This document shows positions 48,607-57,102 of a stretch of DNA of 64,000 nt, in pieces. Source of the DNA: Paracoccus sp. M683 (GTDB taxonomy: Bacteria; Pseudomonadota; Alphaproteobacteria; Rhodobacterales; Rhodobacteraceae); assembly GCF_007096355.1 (NCBI RefSeq), contig NZ_VKDF01000003.1, positions 186,001 to 250,000 of the forward strand. Reading direction: 5' to 3'. The first letter of the stretch is position 1. Every line of letters starts with the position of its first letter. Position numbers and translations under genes: made by a program. Under the pieces are notes generated by a model. That model was not told the DNA's origin. It saw only the letters and a program-made list of their open reading frames with translations, and did no database searches.

Positions 48607-51600
48607 TAACGTCCGTCTAGCACCGCCAGGTCGCTGCTGCGCCCGCCTTTGACATAGGTGATCCGGCTATTGCCGATTGCAGTGATGGTTCCGCCATTGA
48701 TCCGGTCGCCAAGGCGGAGGGTGATGATCCGGCCATTGGACAGGCGGACCAGCGCGCGGCTGCCCTTGCCGGCCCCGATCGTCCCGATGATCTGGGTGCG
48801 GTTGACCGTGATCCCGTCCTTGACCGTGGCGGCGGCGGCCACCGATGCGGCAGTGGTGCCCCTTGGAATATTCACCGCGACCTCTGGCTCGTTTTCGGCC
48901 TCGGGAGGGGTATAGTTCTGATTTCGGGCGGCGGCGGCCTGGGCTTCGGCCTGGGCCTGGGCGCGGGCGCGGGCCTCGGCGGCAGCGCGGGCCTGTGCTT
49001 CGGCGCGGGCGTCGGCGGCGGCGCGCTCGCGGGCGCGGGCCTCGGCCTGGGCCTGCAATTCCGCATCCTCGCGGCGCTGTTCAGCCGCCGCTGCCTCATT
49101 TGCTGCGTCGGGCTGGGGCGCCGCGGCCGCGATTTGCTGCGTGGCTGCTGCTGCCAGCGCGGCGACGCGATTGCCGCTGCGCCGGGGCGGCAGCGGGGAT
49201 GAGGAGAGGGCCGTCAGCGCCATCGCTCCGGGGGCCAGCGGGCCGTCCGAGATCGCCGCCGCCAGGGCCTTTTGCACGGCACCGTCATCTGCGGGGGCCG
49301 GGGCGGGGACGGACCGCGTTCCGGGGCGGCGCTGTGGGCGGTTCGAATGTGAAAGACCGCCGGTCGCGGTGGGCGACGCGGCGGTGCGCTGCGGTTCGGA
49401 CTGTGCCCGGCGGCCGGGCGGTGGCGCGGCCGACATGGCTGCCGCGACGGCATTGTCGACCGCCCGCTGCGAACTGGCACCGACATCAACGGGGCGCCGC
49501 TGCGGCCTTGCCTGGGCCAGCAGGATGACGGCGCCACGCTCGGCCTGGCTCAGCCCGCTATTTCCCAGCTCGGCGGTGCGCAGATCGCGCAGCATCTGTT
49601 CCAGAAAGCGCCGTTCATCGGCGGTCAATGCTGCCTGCATCGTGCCATCATCGCTGCCTTCGGGCAGGGTCATCGACAAGCTGGCAGGACGCGAGGGCGG
49701 CCGGATCGAGCGTTGTAACCCGCTTGCCGGGGCCGTGGTGGCTGCCGCAGGTGCGGCGGCCGGCGCTGCGGTGGCAGGGGCCGCCGGACCTGACGCCGCG
49801 GCGGTCGGGCGTGCGGGACGCGAGGGCGGGCGGATGGCGGTGACGCGCACCGGGGCGGGCTCGGCCCGTTCGGCAAAGGGGCGGGGGTTCAGCGGCACCT
49901 GCGGCGAGGCATCTGTCGGCTCGGGCGCTGCCGTGCGGTTTGGCGATGAAACCGGCCGGGTCGAGCGGGTCAATGCCAGCGTGCGCAGCGGGGCCGGGCT
50001 GGGGGCTGCCTCGGCCGGGGGGGCGGTGACAGGTGCAGCAGGGGGCGCTGCTGCCGTCGTTGCGGCCACGTCGGTCGCCGCCTGCGGCACCGAAGCGGCG
50101 ACAGGGGCAGTTTCGCCGGCCTCCTGGTCTGCGGCAACAGTCTGGTCTGCGGCCCCGGTCGGCGGGGTTTCGGGGACCGGCGTGTCGGCTGTTGCAACGG
50201 TTTCGGCCGGTGGTGTCGGCTCTTCCGCGACCCGCGCCGGGGGCACGGCATCGGTTTCGGGTTGCTGGCCATCGGTCTGGGCGGGCGCGGCGGTAAGACG
50301 CTGCGGATCCGCAGGCAAGCTGGCCGGTTCGGCGGGCGCGGCCTGTTCAACCGGATCCGCCGCTGCCGGCGCATCCTCGGCCAAAGCCGTTTCCTCGGCC
50401 GGCTCGGTCGTGTCCTCGATCACAGGCTGATCGCTGACGGCATCTTGCGGAAGGGCATCGGCTGCGGCGGCTTGCTCGTTCACCGGGGCGGGGTCTGCAA
50501 CGGCGACTCGGTCGGTTTCCGGCGTGCTGTCTGCGCCGCCAAAGAACAGCAGCGTCAGCAGCAATGCCGTGACCAGCAGACCCATCATCACCGCGAAGGT
50601 GCTGGGCATCCGATCGTTCAGCGTCTGCGTTGCCTTGATCAGCGCCGCCAGCCGTTTGGGCTGCTGATCGGTCGCAGCTTCGGGCTCGCGCAGGGCGCGG
50701 GCCTCGGCGGCGCGGCTGTGAATGGCCTGCGCCCGCGGCGGCAGCACCCGCGAGCGTCCGTCGTCGCGGGCTGCGGGGGCTTGCTGGCGGGCTGCCGGGC
50801 CTTCGACACGCGGTTCGCGGACCCGATCACTGCCGGCCGTGTTGGCGATCCGTGCCGGCCGGCTGTTCGGCTCGACCATGTGCTGACGCGGGGCGGGCGG
50901 GATGAACTCGGATATGACCTGACGTGGCGGAAGGCTGGCTTCGGGGGCCGCCGCATAGCGATGCGGGATCACAGGCGACACGATGGGGCCAGTGACCACG
51001 GCGATGTCGGGCATATCCGCGATGCCGGCCGAGGTAATCCCGGCCCGACGCAGATCGGGGACGGTGACGGTAGTTGTGCGGCGCCCCAACTGGCGGGCGG
51101 TTTCGCTCGGGCCGAAATCGGGTTGGCCGGGAAAAAGGTCATCGCCGGGACGCGCGATGAAGCCGGTCGGCCGGAAGCCCTGTTCCAGCGCAAATGTTTC
51201 AGCCTCTTCCAGGGTCCGCAACGCGACGGCCGCAACGCGCAGGCTGTCGGCCTGACCATCGGCGGCCGGCACCCAGTCAAAGGCCAGATCAGAGACGTCG
51301 TATGGGGTCAGCCCCTCCAGCGCGCGGGCCACCGCCAGCGCCGGCTCGGGTCCGGGTGGCACGGTCAGCGTGGTATAAAGGATCTGGTCGTCGGGGATCA
51401 CCAGCAGCGTATCAGGCCCGTCCTGCATGGCCGCTGTCCCGGCCCCGTCCGCCGTCGATTCGGCGTTGCGCATGACGCTGAGCTGCTGGCCCAGGTCGCC
51501 GCGCGTGAAGCGCGCCGCGCCAAGCTTGCGCCATCCGCCGGAGTCGCGCTTTTCCAGCACGACTTCCTCATGGGTGAAACTCATCGCGAACGCGGCTGTA

Positions 51601-51614
51601 AAATGTTTGGTCAT
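48606..51614 (-). CDS. Large modular single-pass protein of unknown function
   Basis: A 1002-residue protein. The first 330 residues look folded (HEEVVLEKRDSGGWRKLGAA, then TLLVIPDDQILYTTLTVPPG and LEGLTPYDVSDLAFDWVPA), reminiscent of GspL/PilM-type actin-like domains. A transmembrane helix lies at about 335-358 (FAVMMGLLVTALLLTLLFFG). The next 500 residues are Ala/Pro-rich, with a charged Ala/Arg/Glu/Gln helix near 880. The last 90 (GTIGAGKGSRALVRLSNGRI, then TLRLGDRINGG) resemble a PilP/GspC-type beta domain. An inner-membrane, envelope-spanning role is inferred. The start is ATG at 51614; a TTG four codons earlier is possible. Confidence 0.75.
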   Translation of the reverse strand: MTKHFTAAFAMSFTHEEVVLEKRDSGGWRKLGAARFTRGDLGQQLSVMRNAESTADGAGTAAMQDGPDTLLVIPDDQILYTTLTVPPGPEPALAVARALEGLTPYDVSDLAFDWVPAADGQADSLRVAAVALRTLEEAETFALEQGFRPTGFIARPGDDLFPGQPDFGPSETARQLGRRTTTVTVPDLRRAGITSAGIADMPDIAVVTGPIVSPVIPHRYAAAPEASLPPRQVISEFIPPAPRQHMVEPNSRPARIANTAGSDRVREPRVEGPAARQQAPAARDDGRSRVLPPRAQAIHSRAAEARALREPEAATDQQPKRLAALIKATQTLNDRMPSTFAVMMGLLVTALLLTLLFFGGADSTPETDRVAVADPAPVNEQAAAADALPQDAVSDQPVIEDTTEPAEETALAEDAPAAADPVEQAAPAEPASLPADPQRLTAAPAQTDGQQPETDAVPPARVAEEPTPPAETVATADTPVPETPPTGAADQTVAADQEAGETAPVAASVPQAATDVAATTAAAPPAAPVTAPPAEAAPSPAPLRTLALTRSTRPVSSPNRTAAPEPTDASPQVPLNPRPFAERAEPAPVRVTAIRPPSRPARPTAAASGPAAPATAAPAAAPAAATTAPASGLQRSIRPPSRPASLSMTLPEGSDDGTMQAALTADERRFLEQMLRDLRTAELGNSGLSQAERGAVILLAQARPQRRPVDVGASSQRAVDNAVAAAMSAAPPPGRRAQSEPQRTAASPTATGGLSHSNRPQRRPGTRSVPAPAPADDGAVQKALAAAISDGPLAPGAMALTALSSSPLPPRRSGNRVAALAAAATQQIAAAAPQPDAANEAAAAEQRREDAELQAQAEARARERAAADARAEAQARAAAEARARAQAQAEAQAAAARNQNYTPPEAENEPEVAVNIPRGTTAASVAAAATVKDGITVNRTQIIGTIGAGKGSRALVRLSNGRIITLRLGDRINGGTITAIGNSRITYVKGGRSSDLAVLDGR

Positions 51615-51718
51615 GACTGTCTGCAATGCCTCGGCGTGCGGGTTTGTCCCGATCTGGTGTTATGCCCTATGGTCTACCTCAATTTGTTGTGTGGGGAAAG
51701 TGAAACTGGCGCAGCTGT

Positions 51719-51757
51719 GAACGCAATTCGTTGAACAAATCAGCTAGAACTGCGTTC
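51719..51757. promoter_or_regulatory. Inverted repeat in divergent intergenic region
   Basis: GAACGCA (51719-51725) and TGCGTTC (51751-51757) form a perfect inverted repeat 25 bases apart, 35 bases before the SIMPL gene and in the AT-rich gap facing the 1002-residue gene. It might be an operator or a hairpin. Evidence is positional only. Confidence 0.25.
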
Positions 51758-51792
51758 AGAAGCACCAATTTCCACGATAAGGAGAAACCAAC

Positions 51793-52725
51793 ATGAGACG
51801 AGCGCAAAACCGGGCCGCCGGCATCGGGTCTGACAGGGGGCGCAAGCGGTTTGCCGCGCTGCTGACCGGGGCTGCCCTGATGGCCTCGACGCCGGCCCTG
51901 GCGCAGACGGCAGATATGCCCGCCGCCAATGGGCGCGATGCCCATCACGCCTGCGATGCCGGCGGCAAGGGAATGCGCGGCCATGGCGCGCGCATCATCG
52001 TGACCGGCGAGGGCGAGGCGGCAACCCAGCCCGACATGGCCACCATCAACCTTGGCGTGACGACTCAGGCCGAGACCGCTGCTGCGGCGATGCAGGCGAA
52101 CTCGGCCCAGCAGACCTCGGTGATTGATGCGCTGACCGCAGCCGGGATCGAGGCGCGCGACATCCAGACATCGGGCCTGAACCTGAACCCGATGATGGAT
52201 TATTCCAGCGAGGGCCAGCCGCCCCGTGTCACCGGCTATCAGGCGCAGAACATGGTGACGGTGCGGGTGCGCGATCTGGACGGTCTGGGCGTGACGCTGG
52301 ATGCGATCGTGGGTGCCGGCGCGAATGAGATCAACGGCATCACCTTCGGACGCGACGATTCCGATCAGGTGCAGGACGATGCCCGCCGCGATGCCGTCGC
52401 CGATGCCCGCCACCGCGCCGAGGTCATGGCCGAGGCGGCCGGGCTGACGCTTGGTCCGGTGCTGACCATCCGCGATGCGGTCCTGCCGTCTGGCGGGCCG
52501 CAGCCGATGATGATGCGGCAGGCGATGGTTGCCTCTGATGGTGGTGCGGTGCCGGTGCAGGGCGGCGAATTGACCATGACCGCGCAGGTCGAGGTTCAGT
52601 TCGCATTGATCGGTGCGGGCGGCATGGGCGACTGCGGCGCCATGGCACCGGATGCCGACGCCGCCCCTGATGCGGCAACCGATGAGCCGGCAGGTGATGA
52701 CGCCGGGACCGCGCCGTCGAACTGA
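51793..52725 (+). CDS. SIMPL (DUF541) domain periplasmic protein
   Basis: A 310-residue exported protein. A long n-region (two Arg clusters) leads to a hydrophobic core LLTGAALMASTPALAQ with a likely AQ cleavage. The mature protein is a SIMPL domain: IIVTGEGEAATQPDMATINL opens it, and NGITFGRDDSDQVQDDARR with ARHRAEVMAEAAGLTLGPV are typical. The tail is acidic and Ala/Asp-rich. Family members (YggE-like) are linked to oxidative-stress tolerance, but the biochemical role is unknown. AAGGAGAAA precedes the ATG. Confidence 0.88.
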   Translation: MRRAQNRAAGIGSDRGRKRFAALLTGAALMASTPALAQTADMPAANGRDAHHACDAGGKGMRGHGARIIVTGEGEAATQPDMATINLGVTTQAETAAAAMQANSAQQTSVIDALTAAGIEARDIQTSGLNLNPMMDYSSEGQPPRVTGYQAQNMVTVRVRDLDGLGVTLDAIVGAGANEINGITFGRDDSDQVQDDARRDAVADARHRAEVMAEAAGLTLGPVLTIRDAVLPSGGPQPMMMRQAMVASDGGAVPVQGGELTMTAQVEVQFALIGAGGMGDCGAMAPDADAAPDAATDEPAGDDAGTAPSN

Positions 52726-52739
52726 CGATCCGCCAAACT

Positions 52740-52771
52740 GCCGGGCGGCCGTTCCATAGCGGCCGTCCGGC
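52740..52771. terminator. Long hairpin between SIMPL gene and metY
   Basis: GCCGGGCGGCCG (52740-52751) pairs with CGGCCGTCCGGC (52760-52771), twelve pairs including one G-T, with an eight-base loop. It lies between two convergent genes and probably terminates both. T-runs are weak. Confidence 0.6.
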
Positions 52772-52791
52772 TTGTCGTTGCGTTGACGTGG

Positions 52792-54078
52792 TCAGGCGGT
52801 GGCTTTGGTCAGCGCCTGATCCAGATCAGCGATCATGTCGGCCACGTCCTCCAGCCCGATGGACAGGCGAACGACCTCGGGGCCTGCGCCTGCGGCGCGC
52901 TGTTGTGCCTCGGTCAGCTGTCGGTGGGTGGTCGAGGCCGAATGGATCACCAGCGAGCGCGCATCGCCAAGGTTGGCCACATGGCTGAACAGTTGCAGCG
53001 CGTCGACCAGCCTGACGGCGGCATCATATCCACCCTTGATCTCGAAGGTGAACAGCGCCCCCGCGCCCTTGGGATAGACACGCCGCGCCGTCGCGTTCCA
53101 CGGGGAAGAGGCCAGACCGGCATAGGTCACGGCGGCGACGCGCGGGTCTTTTTCCAGCCATTCGGCGACTTTCTGGGCGTTTTCCACATGGCGCGGCATG
53201 CGCAGGCCAAGTGTCTCGATCCCCATCAGCGTGTAATGGGCGCCCTGCGGGTTCATGGTCATGCCCAGATCGCGCAGCCCGATGGCGATGCCGTGGAAGG
53301 TAAAGGCCAGATTGCCGAAGGTTTCGTGGAATTTCAGCCCGTGATAGGCGGGTTCGGGTTCCGACAGTGACGGGAACTTGCCGCTGGCAGACCAGTCGAA
53401 GGTGCCGCTGTCCACCACGACCCCGCCGGTGACGGTGCCATTGCCCGTCATGTATTTGGTCAGGCTGTGGACAACCAGCGTCGCGCCCATTTCGATCGGG
53501 CGGCACAGATAGGGGGTGGCCAGCGTGTTGTCGACGATCAGCGGAATGCCGGCATCATTGGCGACGCCCGCCACCGCCGGAATATCGGTGACATAGCCGC
53601 CCGGATTGCTGATGGATTCACAGAAGATCGCGCGGGTGTTGTCGTCGATGGCGGCGCGCAGCGCATCCAGATCGTCCAGATCGACGAATTTGCACGACCA
53701 GCCAAAGCGTTTGATGGTCTGGCTGAACTGGGTGACGGTGCCACCGTAAAGCCGGGTCGAGGCGATGATGTTCAGCCCCGGCCCCATCAGCGGGAACAGC
53801 GCCATGATCTGCGCCGCATGGCCCGAGGAACAGCAGACCGCGCCGGCCCCGCCTTCCAGCGCGGCGATGCGGCTTTGCAGCGCCGCGACGGTCGGGTTGG
53901 TCAGCCGGGAGTAGATATAGCCGACCTCTTGCAGGTTGAACAAACGGGCGGCGTGATCGGCATCGCGGAAGGCATAGGCCGTGGTCTGATAGATCGGCAC
54001 CTGCCGCGCGCCGGTCGCCGGATCGGCTGCCGCGCCGGCATGGATGGCCAATGTGTCAAAGCCCTGTGGCTGGGTCAT
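52792..54078 (-). CDS. metY: O-acetylhomoserine sulfhydrylase
   Basis: A 428-residue PLP enzyme of the Cys/Met metabolism family, making homocysteine from O-acetylhomoserine and sulphide. The opening FDTLAIHAGAAADPATGARQ and PIYQTTAYAF are typical. The Schiff-base Lys is K208 in VVHSLTKYMTGNGT, and GLRMPRHVENAQ lies downstream. Length fits MetY rather than the shorter MetB/MetC forms. GGAGGACGAC precedes the start. The FAD monooxygenase gene lies 102 bases upstream on the same strand. I see no SAM riboswitch in that gap. Confidence 0.95.
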   Translation of the reverse strand: MTQPQGFDTLAIHAGAAADPATGARQVPIYQTTAYAFRDADHAARLFNLQEVGYIYSRLTNPTVAALQSRIAALEGGAGAVCCSSGHAAQIMALFPLMGPGLNIIASTRLYGGTVTQFSQTIKRFGWSCKFVDLDDLDALRAAIDDNTRAIFCESISNPGGYVTDIPAVAGVANDAGIPLIVDNTLATPYLCRPIEMGATLVVHSLTKYMTGNGTVTGGVVVDSGTFDWSASGKFPSLSEPEPAYHGLKFHETFGNLAFTFHGIAIGLRDLGMTMNPQGAHYTLMGIETLGLRMPRHVENAQKVAEWLEKDPRVAAVTYAGLASSPWNATARRVYPKGAGALFTFEIKGGYDAAVRLVDALQLFSHVANLGDARSLVIHSASTTHRQLTEAQQRAAGAGPEVVRLSIGLEDVADMIADLDQALTKATA

Positions 54079-54180
54079 GTCGTCCTCCGAAAGGTGTTTC
54101 GGCCGCAGGTTATGCCTCGCCGGCCTTGATCCGCAATGGAAATCGGCGAGGCGGCAGGCAACGGGCCTTTGCCTGTCGGC

Positions 54181-55407
54181 CTAAGCACCAAGCCGTGTCG
54201 GGTCGTAGTCATAGATCCAGTCGAACCGGGCCGTCAGCCGGGCCGGCGCCACGGCTGCGATGGCCCGCAATCCGGCATGGGCAGCCAGCCGCGCCGGTCC
54301 CGACAGGTGATAGGCGCGGGCATTGCGATCGGCCAGCGCCACGATGGCGGTGGCGCGGTCGGCGCGCAGCGACTGGAACCGCTCGAACGCCGCCGGCTGG
54401 TCGGGCAGGGCGTCCAGGCAGGCGGCCAACTGCCAGGCATCCTCGATGGCCAGGGAGGCGCCTTGCGCCATGAAGGGCAGCGTCGGATGGGCCGCATCCC
54501 CGATCAGCACCCGGCTGTCATCATGCCAGCGCCGGGCGACCTGATGGCGGAACAGCCCCCAGATTCCGGTTTCCCGAACCGCCGCCAGCCAGCCGGGCAC
54601 CGGGCCGCCAAAGGCTGCAAAGGCTGCGCGCAGATGTGCCGGATCGTCGTGATGCGACCAGCCCTCGGCCTGCCAGTCCGGCCGCTGCCGCACGGCCACG
54701 ATATTGCGCAGCCCCCCGGCCAGCGGATAGCTGACCAGATGGCGCTTCGGCCCAAGAAACAGATCGGCCCAGCCCGTGCCATCCGTCGGCGGTTCCGGGT
54801 CGGTGATCAGCGCGCGCCAGGCCGTCTGGCCGGTGAAGAATGGCGCCTCGGTTCCGTTCAGCACCTGCCGCACGCGGCTGTGCAGCCCGTCCGCGCCGAT
54901 GACCAGAGGTTCGCGAGGCAGGGCCTCGATAGCATGGCCAAGGCGCAGGGTGATGCGGGCCGCGTCGGCGGCCGCGGCCAGAACCTCGATCAGGCGGGCG
55001 CGGTGGATCATCCGAAACCGCGCCTGCGGACGATGTGCCAGAAAATCCAGCGTGGCGATGCGCCGGCCAGCGGAATCCCACATCCGAACGCCGCGCCCTC
55101 GGATCGAGACCGCATCCAGCGCTGGTCCCAGCCCAAGCGCCTCTAGCGCGCGGCCGGCATTGGGGGAAATCTGCAATCCGGCGCCGATCTCGGTCAGTTC
55201 GGGCGCGCGTTCGGTTACCGTAACCGAAGCCCCGCGTGCCGCCAGGGCCAGCGCGGCGGTCAGCCCGGCAATGCCGCCACCGATGATCCTGGCCGAACGA
55301 TCATGCAAGCCCGCAGTCAATGCCACCTTTTCGATGCGATGAACGCCGGTCCCCGGCAGGCCGGTCGGATCAGGCAGGTTGGTCGACATCGGGGCAATCC
55401 AATTCAT
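54181..55407 (-). CDS. FAD-dependent aromatic-ring monooxygenase
   Basis: About 408 residues. A Rossmann FAD site (RIIGGGIAGLTAALALAARG then TVTERAPE) opens the enzyme, with GAGLQISPNAGRALEALGLG next. The second FAD signature SRVLIGDAAHPTLPFMAQGA is followed by LAIEDAWQLAACLDAL. This is the salicylate hydroxylase/UbiH-type fold, which uses NAD(P)H and oxygen. The substrate is unknown. The start is uncertain: ATGs at 55407 and 55389 lie 60 residues before the FAD motif, and no strong ribosome-binding site is seen, so translation may begin later. Confidence 0.85.
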   Translation of the reverse strand: MNWIAPMSTNLPDPTGLPGTGVHRIEKVALTAGLHDRSARIIGGGIAGLTAALALAARGASVTVTERAPELTEIGAGLQISPNAGRALEALGLGPALDAVSIRGRGVRMWDSAGRRIATLDFLAHRPQARFRMIHRARLIEVLAAAADAARITLRLGHAIEALPREPLVIGADGLHSRVRQVLNGTEAPFFTGQTAWRALITDPEPPTDGTGWADLFLGPKRHLVSYPLAGGLRNIVAVRQRPDWQAEGWSHHDDPAHLRAAFAAFGGPVPGWLAAVRETGIWGLFRHQVARRWHDDSRVLIGDAAHPTLPFMAQGASLAIEDAWQLAACLDALPDQPAAFERFQSLRADRATAIVALADRNARAYHLSGPARLAAHAGLRAIAAVAPARLTARFDWIYDYDPTRLGA

Positions 55408-55410
55408 GTC

Positions 55411-55430
55411 GGCCGGGATGATTCCCGGCC
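55411..55430. repeat. Palindromic hairpin upstream of FAD monooxygenase gene
   Basis: GGCCGGGA (55411-55418), TGAT, TCCCGGCC (55423-55430): perfect eight-base stem between dksA and the monooxygenase gene. It has no T-tract on either side. It could end dksA transcripts imperfectly or be an operator. Confidence 0.35.
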
Positions 55431-55471
55431 CGGCTGTGATCGGCTGGCTGACCGGGGCAATCCTGCCCCGT

Positions 55472-55497
55472 CAGCCGGCGCAATCAGCCGGCGCAAT
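55472..55497. repeat. Two tandem copies of a 13-bp unit at the dksA 3' end
   Basis: CAGCCGGCGCAAT is repeated twice without a gap, the second copy reaching the dksA stop codon. This looks like a small slippage duplication of no clear function. Confidence 0.6.
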
Positions 55498-55919
55498 CAG
55501 TCGTCGCGATGCACACGCTCGCGGCGTTCGTGCTTTTCCTGCGCTTCCAGCGTCATCGTGGCGATGGGGCGCGCATCCAGCCGCTTCAGGCTGATCGGCT
55601 CGCCCGTAACCTCGCAATAGCCGTATTCGCCCGTCTCGATCCGGCGCAATGCGCTGTCGATCTTGGCGACCAGCTTGCGCTGACGATCGCGGGTGCGCAG
55701 TTCCAGCGCCCGGTCGGTTTCCTCGCTGGCGCGATCGGCAATGTCGGGCACACTGCGGCCGCTGTCTTGCAGGCCTTCAAGGGTCTCGGCAGACTGTTCA
55801 AGCAACTCGTGTTTCCAGGCTTCCAGCTTGCGACGGAAATACTCGAGATGACGTTCATTCATGAAAGGTTCGTCCTCTGCGGGACGATAATCCTGCGGCA
55901 GGAAGGTCTGTGCTTTCAT
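55497..55919 (-). CDS. dksA: RNA polymerase-binding transcription factor DksA, single-cysteine form
   Basis: A 140-residue DksA, the ppGpp partner that binds the RNA polymerase secondary channel. The coiled coil spans about residues 25-95, and the tip motif D59-x-x-D62-x-A64 is kept. The globular domain has only one cysteine (C102 in GYCEVTGEPISLKRLDARP) where E. coli DksA has four zinc-binding cysteines. The zinc site is therefore lost, as recalled for Rhodobacter sphaeroides DksA, and the factor should be insensitive to thiol oxidation. I chose the ATG at 55919, five bases after GGAGG. Confidence 0.93.
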   Translation of the reverse strand: MKAQTFLPQDYRPAEDEPFMNERHLEYFRRKLEAWKHELLEQSAETLEGLQDSGRSVPDIADRASEETDRALELRTRDRQRKLVAKIDSALRRIETGEYGYCEVTGEPISLKRLDARPIATMTLEAQEKHERRERVHRDD

Positions 55920-56002
55920 TTTTCCTCCGGCTCGGCCAGGTTTGTGGGGGGTTCCCGGCACCTCGGGCGGAGCCTTAAAGGATGCATCCTGTCTTGTCGA
56001 TG

Positions 56003-56020
56003 GATGTTAGTGCTAACATC
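56003..56020. promoter_or_regulatory. 18-bp palindrome between dksA and the MoxR gene
   Basis: GATGTTAG-TG-CTAACATC is a near-perfect dyad (8+2+8) in the divergent intergenic region. Its form resembles operators of LacI/GalR-type regulators. No such regulator is encoded in the window. It could control dksA, the ATPase gene, or both. Confidence 0.45.
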
Positions 56021-56105
56021 GCGGACGTGCTTGCAGCTTCTGTAATCCGATCCTACGGTCCGCCGGAAATCGAGGCAAAACACCAGCAAAGCCAGAGAAG
56101 AGCCC

Positions 56106-56948
56106 ATGCAGTTCACAGGAACCAAAGACTATGTCGCCCCGCCAGAGTTGGCCGTGGCCGTGAACGCGGCCGTGACATTGGAACGGCCCTTGCTGGTGAA
56201 GGGCGAGCCGGGGACCGGCAAGACCGAGCTGGCGCGCCAGATGGCGGCCGGGCTGGGGCTGCCGATTATCGAATGGAACGTGAAATCAACGACAAAGGCG
56301 CAGCAGGGTCTTTATGAATATGACGCCGTCAGCCGGTTGCGCGACAGCCAGCTGGGTGATGCGCGGGTCCATGATGTCGGCAATTACATCCGCAAGGGCA
56401 AGCTGTGGCAGGCCTTTGAGGCCGAGGGCAAGGTGGTGTTGCTGATCGACGAGATCGACAAGGCCGATATCGAATTTCCCAATGACCTGTTGCAGGAATT
56501 GGACCGGATGGAGTTTCACGTTTACGAGACCGGTGAAACGATCCGTGCAAAATATCGCCCTGTGGTTGTAATTACCTCGAATAATGAAAAAGAGCTGCCC
56601 GATGCATTTTTGCGGCGCTGCTTTTTTCATTACATTCGCTTTCCCGATGCCCAAACACTGAAGCAGATCGTTTCGGTTCATTATCCGGGCCTGAAGCCGC
56701 GCCTGCTGGACGTGGCACTGACGCAATTCTTCGAACTGCGCGAGGCTCCTGGGTTGAAGAAAAAGCCGTCGACCAGCGAGTTTCTGGATTGGTTGAAGCT
56801 GATCCTGGCCGAGGATCTGGCGCCCGAGGATCTGCAACGTGAGCCGGGCCAGGTCCTGCCGCGGCTGCATGGGGCGCTGGTCAAGAACGAGCAGGACGTA
56901 GCTCTGTTCGAAAAGCTGGCCTTCATGGCCCGGCGGCAGGGGCGATAG
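56106..56948 (+). CDS. MoxR-type AAA ATPase
   Basis: A 280-residue AAA+ ATPase of the MoxR class. Walker A is GEPGTGKT (33-40), Walker B LLIDEIDKA (D115, E116), and the sensor region is VVITSNNEKELPDAFLRRC. Such ATPases usually act as chaperones that insert metals or cofactors together with a von Willebrand factor A (CoxE-like) protein encoded next door. Here no VWA gene follows: a hairpin (56960-56978) and an HNH nuclease gene come next. Its partner must be elsewhere or lost. The start is ATG at 56106, weakly preceded by AGAGAAGAG. Confidence 0.93.
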   Translation: MQFTGTKDYVAPPELAVAVNAAVTLERPLLVKGEPGTGKTELARQMAAGLGLPIIEWNVKSTTKAQQGLYEYDAVSRLRDSQLGDARVHDVGNYIRKGKLWQAFEAEGKVVLLIDEIDKADIEFPNDLLQELDRMEFHVYETGETIRAKYRPVVVITSNNEKELPDAFLRRCFFHYIRFPDAQTLKQIVSVHYPGLKPRLLDVALTQFFELREAPGLKKKPSTSEFLDWLKLILAEDLAPEDLQREPGQVLPRLHGALVKNEQDVALFEKLAFMARRQGR

Positions 56949-56959
56949 GGCCGGCGGGC

Positions 56960-56978
56960 AGGGGGCATTCTGCCCCCT
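56960..56978 (+). terminator. Hairpin after the MoxR gene
   Basis: AGGGGGCA (56960-56967), TTC, TGCCCCCT (56971-56978): eight-base perfect stem with a tight loop, eleven bases after the ATPase stop. No T-tract follows, so intrinsic termination is only possible. Confidence 0.45.
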
Positions 56979-57102
56979 CGCCGCGATGCGGCTCACCCCC
57001 GAGGATATTTGGACACGGCTGATGGGCAGCGGTTTGCCTGTCGTTAACTATTTGTCAGGATATGTGCCGCTATGCTGCGCCGGTAGTGAGCGCGGAGCGG
57101 GC

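Noticed and set aside
50262..51734. A 490-residue plus-strand open frame opposite the 1002-residue protein
   Set aside because: Basic, low-complexity product without motifs; the minus-strand gene is coupled to the antiporter and has domain-like ends.
54079..54180. A SAM riboswitch before metY
   Set aside because: The 102-base gap shows no SAM-II-like pairing or conserved core.
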